Assembly (NCBI RefSeq): GCF_018143015.1
Contig: NC_054758.1
Span: forward strand, 1 to 64,000
Origin: Lytechinus variegatus
Lineage: Eukaryota; Echinodermata; Echinoidea; Temnopleuroida; Toxopneustidae
Reading direction: 5' to 3'
Length of the DNA stretch: 64,000 nucleotides
Part shown: positions 58,682 through 64,000 of the stretch, piece after piece
How the letters are laid out: each line of letters starts with the position of its first letter
Position numbering within the stretch: the first letter of the stretch is position 1
Program-made: the position numbers and the translations under genes
The notes under the pieces: model-generated
Seen by the model: the letters and a program-made list of their open reading frames with translations, nothing else
Databases searched by the model: none
Told to the model about the DNA's origin: nothing

Positions 58682-60159
58682 ATCATCCCTTTTTTTTATT
58701 GAAAAAAAAAAATCTGACACAAGTCCTTCCCAATTGTGCTCGGTTTTTAACCTCATATATTATTTGTGTCTATCCTCTCATCTTTTTTCTCTTTCCTGTC
58801 CGCTTATCCGCCTTCCTACCGCTTATTTATTTACGGCATCACATTTTTCGCGCATTTTATTCTTTCCAGGTCATTTTATATATTTTTTTCTCCTTTTATA
58901 CACATTGAATCCAGTTTGCTTGAGTCCACGATGGCATGTGTTCTACCTACGTTTAGCAGCACCCATCCATCTTCTCAGGGCATTCTCCCCTTTCTCTTTT
59001 CTTTTTTTTTGGGGGGGGGGGGTGGGAAGGGTGGATATATTTTAGGACGATTTGTTTTGTCCTATACAAACTATATTTTTTGATATCTTCGTATTTTATA
59101 TTTTGTGAGTATTTCTCATATATTTTTTTCTCATTTGATTACATATGTCTGTATTTGTACTCTGTTAATGGTTTTGTTATCTATTTTTGAGGGGCCCACA
59201 TTGTACAAGCATTGCTTTTTAGTGGGTCCCTCCATTTCCATCTTAATTTAATTTCTATTGAAAAATAGTATACTTATTTAAAACCTCCAATGTGTTGCCC
59301 AAATCGTGTAAGTTTTTTTTTTCACAACATATGTATTATTATTTTTGTTTCTTTGCAATGGATACAAATACTTATTTTTTATATATATGGTATACAATTT
59401 GTTTTTGTTTGATGGAAGTGAAATAAATAAAATTGAATTGAATTGAATTAAATTGAATTAATCTATGTACCCTTATTTTACATTACAACAACACTTTCAA
59501 CAATTTCTGAGATATCATAATAATGATATCAATTAAAGATCTATGTGAAGACCTTAATAATCCCAGATACTCTGTGATATATTTGTTACTTCATATTTGT
59601 ATTCTATTTTCAGTAACCTTTTACCCTGCATACCATCTCAATCTAAACCACCTGGTCATTGTTCATTTCATCCTATTATTATGTTTCATGTATACACTCA
59701 ACGTAGCTCTCACTGTACTGAATACATTGTATGTATCATGGTCAATATCACTCCCATACCACATGCACCTCTGATATTCAATGATCTAATTTCTCTCCTA
59801 ACTTTTAAAAGCTGATATTTCTCTTAATCTTCCATGTGTATTATCATAAGAGATGACTAGGAAGAATCACATATATGGATAAAGTTAAAAAGGATTCCGT
59901 GTTTCGACATCATAACCAAACACCTGAAGATAATGAATTGACAATTTCTCAATTACAGCATACCTGTGCATTAGAACCAAATTATATTTTTTAAAAAATC
60001 TTATATAGTCTCCTTTACTTATAAACCCTCTCAAACAATCTATCTAACCAGCATAAAAATTATGTTCTCTAACATTTTTAACACTATAAAGTAAAAAAAA
60101 ACACTGCTTTATTCCATATTCTCAAACATGTTATATGTATAAAGTAGAAGCAAGCATAC

Positions 60160-60327
60160 CTTCAAGGTTGATGCCTTCTCATTCAGATGAGAATAGAATT
60201 CCTCCTGGTCACAAACTCCTCTCAGTGTCAGGTTAGTCAGGTTAGGTAGGGAGCATAAAGCTCCTACTAGGTGATGTGAAGAGGCTGATGATAGAGGCTC
60301 AACATTCCGAATTTCAAGAGTATGGAC
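60160..60327 (-). CDS. LRR exon 5 (rightmost intact)
   Basis: Acceptor CACATGTAG before 60327, donor TTGAAG/GTATGC at 60160/60159. Distinct residues: E5, R7, N8, V9, G22, A23, T34, R36, V38. It is the first of the five to be translated. Its upstream intron holds the 1.68-kb DNA transposon and continues out of the window. Confidence 0.8.
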
Positions 60328-60701
60328 CTACATGTGTACAAACATTGATCATTAAACATACAATGCATATCAGATGGTATGATCATGCTGTAATGCTTTA
60401 AGTTAAACTGGTTAAAAATGTGTTAAGGCTAATGTTTGCATAGATGTACATGTATTCACAACAGAACATTGTACCTGTTTAGGCTTCACAGCTTTTCTGT
60501 TGATGTGTATTTTGTTTATAAAAGACATTTTAATACTTATGAATTTTGAAAGAAGGAATTATTACATGTAATATCTGTACCCTTATTCTACATGATACAT
60601 GTAGCATCACTTTCAACAATTTCTGAGATTTCATGAAAATTATCAAATTAAGATCATACATGTGAAGACCATAATCATCTCAAATACTCTGTGATATATT
60701 T

Positions 60702-62383
60702 GGGCAGGTCCAAGCTATTTGACTTGTGACGTACGGGGCATTTAGAAACTTTAAAGTTGTGTAACATAAGAAATAAATGCACAACAGAGAATCTTGGAAG
60801 GCCAGTCATGCCCTCTTTATTCATGAAAAAAATAGTGATCTACGATTCCATTAACGATGTAATATTTTAATTAATATGCACTGTGACGTACGGGACCACA
60901 CGAAAAATGATTTTTTTTTTTTTAAAGTTTGTCATTAAAACTCTGTGAATTGGAATAAGCTGGAAATCTCTTATTATCATGTTTTCATCTTGTATCTTAT
61001 CAAGTTTCATTAGCCATGAATGAAATGATAGAACTCATTGTTGTTATTATGTAATAGCTCAAAATATAAACAACCGCGTTGTGACGTACGGGACATGTGA
61101 CGTATATATATGGGACATTTGTCCATGTGTAAAACGAATGGGGAAAGTGAAATTTCATCAAAATTTATAATTAACTTGATGCAAACAAAGTAAGAAAATT
61201 TGCACATGCATTATCGTGATTGACTTCTTAAATGGCACACACTGAAAGAAAACATAGCAAACACTTATAAATATTATAAACGACCTTATAAATATTATCT
61301 AAGATGACTTGCAAATAATTCCATGTGTTAAACGAATGGGGAAATTGAAATTTCATAAAAATTTATAATTAACCGGATGTAAACCAAAGTAAGTTTTACA
61401 TGGATTAGTATGATTTATATATATTTCTATTATAGTGTATGATCAAACAAAGCATAAAAAAAATTGTTACCTAATAATTATGAAAGATTTAATTAATAAC
61501 ATAACTAATTAATAATAATTAATTGCTGATGTGGTTTACGGTACACCATGTGGAGTGTTATAGAAACAGTGGATAGAAGAGAAGTTGATAGGCGATAAAG
61601 TGGAGATTTGAGAATAGAGTATTCTTTCTTGAAAATAGTCCTGAAAAGGACTGTAAACCAGAAGGAATGTTGAGTGAGAACAGCTTGAGTAGTAGAGCTG
61701 ATGAGGAGATGCTGGCTTGAGTCGGCGAGTAGAGATGATGAGTAGTAGAGAGACTCGACGTTTCGGACAGGTTGACTGTCCGTCTTCTTTGCTCCTTATT
61801 GAAAAAATAACCCTAATTAAAATTACATAGAAATCCTATGGTGCCGTCCCGTACGTCACACATTTGTCCCGTACGTCACAAAACTTAATTAGCCTAAACA
61901 TGAAATTAATTCATTAAATTCACTTTAATTTTTGGATATATAGTAATATAAATTAGAACTCTCCAAAGTTTGAAGAAAACTGTTCAACTTTTTCTTAATT
62001 AGAATATAAAAAAACATATGCTAAATCGTGACGTACGGGACACTGCCTGTTGGACACCAGTTAATTAACTTAATTAATTAGTTTTCAAAATCATTTTATT
62101 CTAAAATGTTTGCATGAACTTAGCACAACAAGTCCCCACAGAAATATTTTCAAATTTATAATTTGCATTATCTGCAGATCAAAAAATGTGAGGTCCCGTA
62201 CGTCACGCTTATTAAAGATTTCTTGGAATCGTGACCTTGGCATTCATTAACTTTACATTTTCAGAAGAAAAAAATATAGGGCAAAAAACTTTGGAGTATA
62301 AGCTTTAAAATGACACACAATATGCTAGATTTAGGCAAAGATTTAATTTGGGCTTCAGAGGGGACAATAGCTTGGACCTGCCC
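60702..62383. mobile_element. 1.68-kb DNA transposon with repeated GTGACGTACGGGAC motif
   Basis: Perfect 18-bp terminal inverted repeats GGGCAGGTCCAAGCTATT lie between ATTT duplications (60698-60701 and 62384-62387). The interior has GTGACGTACGGGAC or its complement at 60726, 60883, 61081, 61846, 61866, 62028 and 62193, plus a variant at 61097. No transposase frame. A 265-bp Penelope end is nested inside. Confidence 0.87.
61523..61787 (-). mobile_element. Penelope-like PLE1-family 3' end, solo fragment
   Basis: Matches 23595-23865 with a few indels (one near 61579). It starts at the same terminal TTGCTGATGTGG and ends within the hammerhead-like core (GAAGA kept, CT lost). Nested in the DNA transposon. 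Confidence 0.88.
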
Positions 62384-62885
62384 ATTTGTTACTCCATATT
62401 TGTATTATATTTTCAGTAACCTTTTACCCTGCATACCATCTCAATGTAAACCACCTGGTCATTGTTCATTTCCTCATATTATTATGTTTCATGTATACAC
62501 TCAATGTAGCTCTCATTGTACTGTATACATTGTATGTATCATGGTCAATGTCACTCTCATACACATACCACATGCACCTCTGATATTCAATGATCTACTT
62601 TCTCTCCCACCTTTTTGAAGCTGATTTTTCTCTTTATATCTTCCATGTGTATTAACATATTAGAGATGACTAGGAAGAATCACATATGGATAAAGTTAAA
62701 AAGATTCCATGTTTCTACATCAACCATATCCAAACACTTTATTTTCATTATATAGCTTTTCTGTTTAAGTGCATGTATTATGTTAACACTAAAACCTCTG
62801 AATATTGAAAGAATTAAATTGTTCAAAATCAATTATCTTGGTTATGTAGTGTTGGCATTATATAATATAAACTGCCTTATTCTTG

Positions 62886-63190
62886 TGGAAGCGCAGTGGT
62901 GTAGCGGTTCTGACTCTCGCCTTGTAATCAGAGGGTCATGTTTTCGAATCCCACCATGGCCTAGCGTCCTTTGGCAAGGCATAAATCAACACTTTGCCAC
63001 TCTTACCCAGGTACTAATTGATTGAGTACCGGTAGGAAACAACCATCATTGTGGTTGGTTTAGCAGGTGTTCACCTAATAAAAACAGGCTGCTTAAAGAT
63101 TAATTAAGTGAATGGGTAATAATAATTGTGAAGCGCTTTGAGAATTCGTAGATTGATAAAGCGCTATATATGCCAATTATTATTATCTCA
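62886..63190 (+). mobile_element. tRNA-derived SINE
   Basis: The tRNA-like head has an A box TGGTGTAGCGG (62897-62907), an anticodon-loop CTTGTAA (Thr-TGT-like, 62921-62927) and a B box TTCGAATCC (62943-62951). The latter two thirds are not tRNA. The tail, with GCGCTTTGAGAATTCGTAG, AAAGCGCTATATATGCC and (ATT)n, resembles CR1/L2-type LINE 3' ends, suggesting the partner that mobilises it. Confidence 0.8.
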
Positions 63191-64000
63191 AAACAAATTT
63201 GGATGATTTAAAAGTTTACAAAAGCCTGTAATTGATGTGACCTATAATTACTTTTCAATACAAAGAACTAAAATAATTTCAAACATTCTTTCAAGAACAA
63301 CATGTGCTGCTACTGCATGTCTACATAGATGTATTCCATTTTCAGAAGCCTTCACTCTGCAAACCATCTCAATCCAACCCACCTGGTCATTTTTCATTAC
63401 CTTCACTCTATGTATAAGTATATTCCCTGTTCATGGACATTGTCATTCAATATCACTCTCATACAAATACCACATGCACCTCTGAAATTCAATGATCTAC
63501 TTTCTCTCCTACATGTAACTTTTAAAGCTAACAATATTTCCTTTTTAACTTCCATGATTATAAAGTATTATTAATTAAAAGATGTCTAGGAAGACATGGA
63601 TAAAGCAAAAAAAACACGATTCCATGTTTCTGCATCAATATAAAACTTGAAAGTATAACACATTTTAAATTGCAGCATACTTGTGCATTAGAACCCAATT
63701 TTTAAAAGATCTCATCTTATGATCTAGTATCCTTTATTTATTAGCACTCTCAAATAATATTGTCTACATACATGTAGTAGCATAAAAATTTGTTCTTAAA
63801 TGTATTACCCTGAACAATTACATTTTTCCATATTGGTAACGTCATAAAAAGGGCAGCTGCCAAAATAATTATAAAAAAAATGAAATATCTTAATGGTTTG
63901 TGATGATTTATTTTCACCAAACGATATGAAAAAATTGTTCGCATATGACATCAATCAAATGCTTAATAATAACTTTGTTTATTCATTATGATGGATTTTT
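63191..64000 (-). other. Diverged LRR-unit intron
   Basis: Contains a more diverged copy of the conserved intronic block (63345-63560) and the following GCATACTTGTGCATTAGAACC element. No LRR exon is visible before the window ends, where the sequence leaves the unit homology near 63835. Confidence 0.6.

Larger units (their letters stand above)
53962..59458 (+). mobile_element. Nearly intact CR1/L2-type LINE (element E)
   Basis: A 5.5-kb element between TAAT duplications (53958-53961 and 59459-59462), inserted in the LRR unit at ACCGGTAAT/CT. It has a 1.5-kb leader, a single EN-RT frame (55504-58681), a 780-bp 3' UTR with a G-run near 59010 and a (GAATT)n tail. Opposite in orientation to the LRR exons. 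Confidence 0.88.
30861..64000 (-). repeat. Tandem array of ~1.1-kb LRR-exon units
   Basis: Removing the transposons leaves repeated units of about 1.1 kb: a 168-bp exon plus about 940 bp of homologous intron. A conserved intronic block of about 240 bp (containing CCATCTCAATCTAAACCACC on the plus strand) recurs at 31390-31630, 37390-37635, 51290-51500, 53000-53210, 59610-59830, 62410-62640 and, more diverged, 63345-63560. Exons survive in five units. The 62.4-kb unit has lost its exon by deletion near 62745, and the 63.3-kb unit has none visible before the window ends. The gene reads right to left, and its N-terminal domains lie past 64000. Confidence 0.82.

Noticed and set aside
62889-62960. 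Functional tRNA-Thr gene
   Set aside because: The acceptor stem does not pair, the T arm has extra bases in GTTTTCGAATCC, and a SINE body follows directly.

Overview
The window is a chromosome end of an animal genome. It opens with 390 bp of (CCCTAA)n, the C-rich strand of the vertebrate/deuterostome-type TTAGGG telomere, followed by short subtelomeric repeats. It is AT-rich and full of introns and transposons: Penelope-like elements, a BEL/Pao LTR element, CR1/L2-type and I-type LINEs, foldback elements, MITEs and a tRNA-derived SINE. The NLR-like LRR exons and some repeats I think I recognise point to a marine deuterostome, most likely an echinoderm. That placement is inference.

Layout: (1) 1-540 telomere and 41-bp repeats. 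(2) 541-5139 mostly non-coding, with a decayed retropepsin-like frame and a 316-bp tandem duplication. (3) 5140-11045 an old LINE remnant split by a full-length CR1-type element with an SGNH-esterase ORF1. (4) 11352-18158 a BEL/Pao element reduced to gag plus protease, with 815-817-bp LTRs flanked on both sides by a 229-280-bp direct repeat. (5) 18235-28540 a tandem array of a roughly 3.9-kb subtelomeric unit. It carries 120-bp minisatellites, a 1.17-kb palindromic foldback element and, in the second unit, a young Penelope-like element with 793-bp inverted arms. (6) About 30.9-64 kb, an array of LRR exons on the minus strand.

The LRR array is the only part that looks like a host gene. Five exons, each exactly 168 bp (56 codons, two LRRs, phase 0 at both ends), keep intact splice sites and open frames. 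They sit in roughly 1.1-kb tandem units. The differences between exons concentrate at the LxLxx beta-strand positions that form the exposed concave face of an LRR solenoid. Each gap between exons holds a different transposon: a second Penelope-like element itself split by a 2.77-kb foldback element; a 12.6-kb composite of LINE fragments with I-type and CR1-type elements; a TTAA MITE; and a nearly intact 5.5-kb CR1/L2-type LINE. A 1.68-kb DNA transposon lies upstream of the last exon. The gene's 5' end, where a NACHT or other effector domain would be expected, lies beyond 64000.

Both Penelope-like elements end in a motif with the hammerhead-ribozyme layout. Its helices covary between the two elements, apart from one extra nucleotide in the core. 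All other coding material is transposon-derived and mostly broken by frameshifts, stops or deletions.
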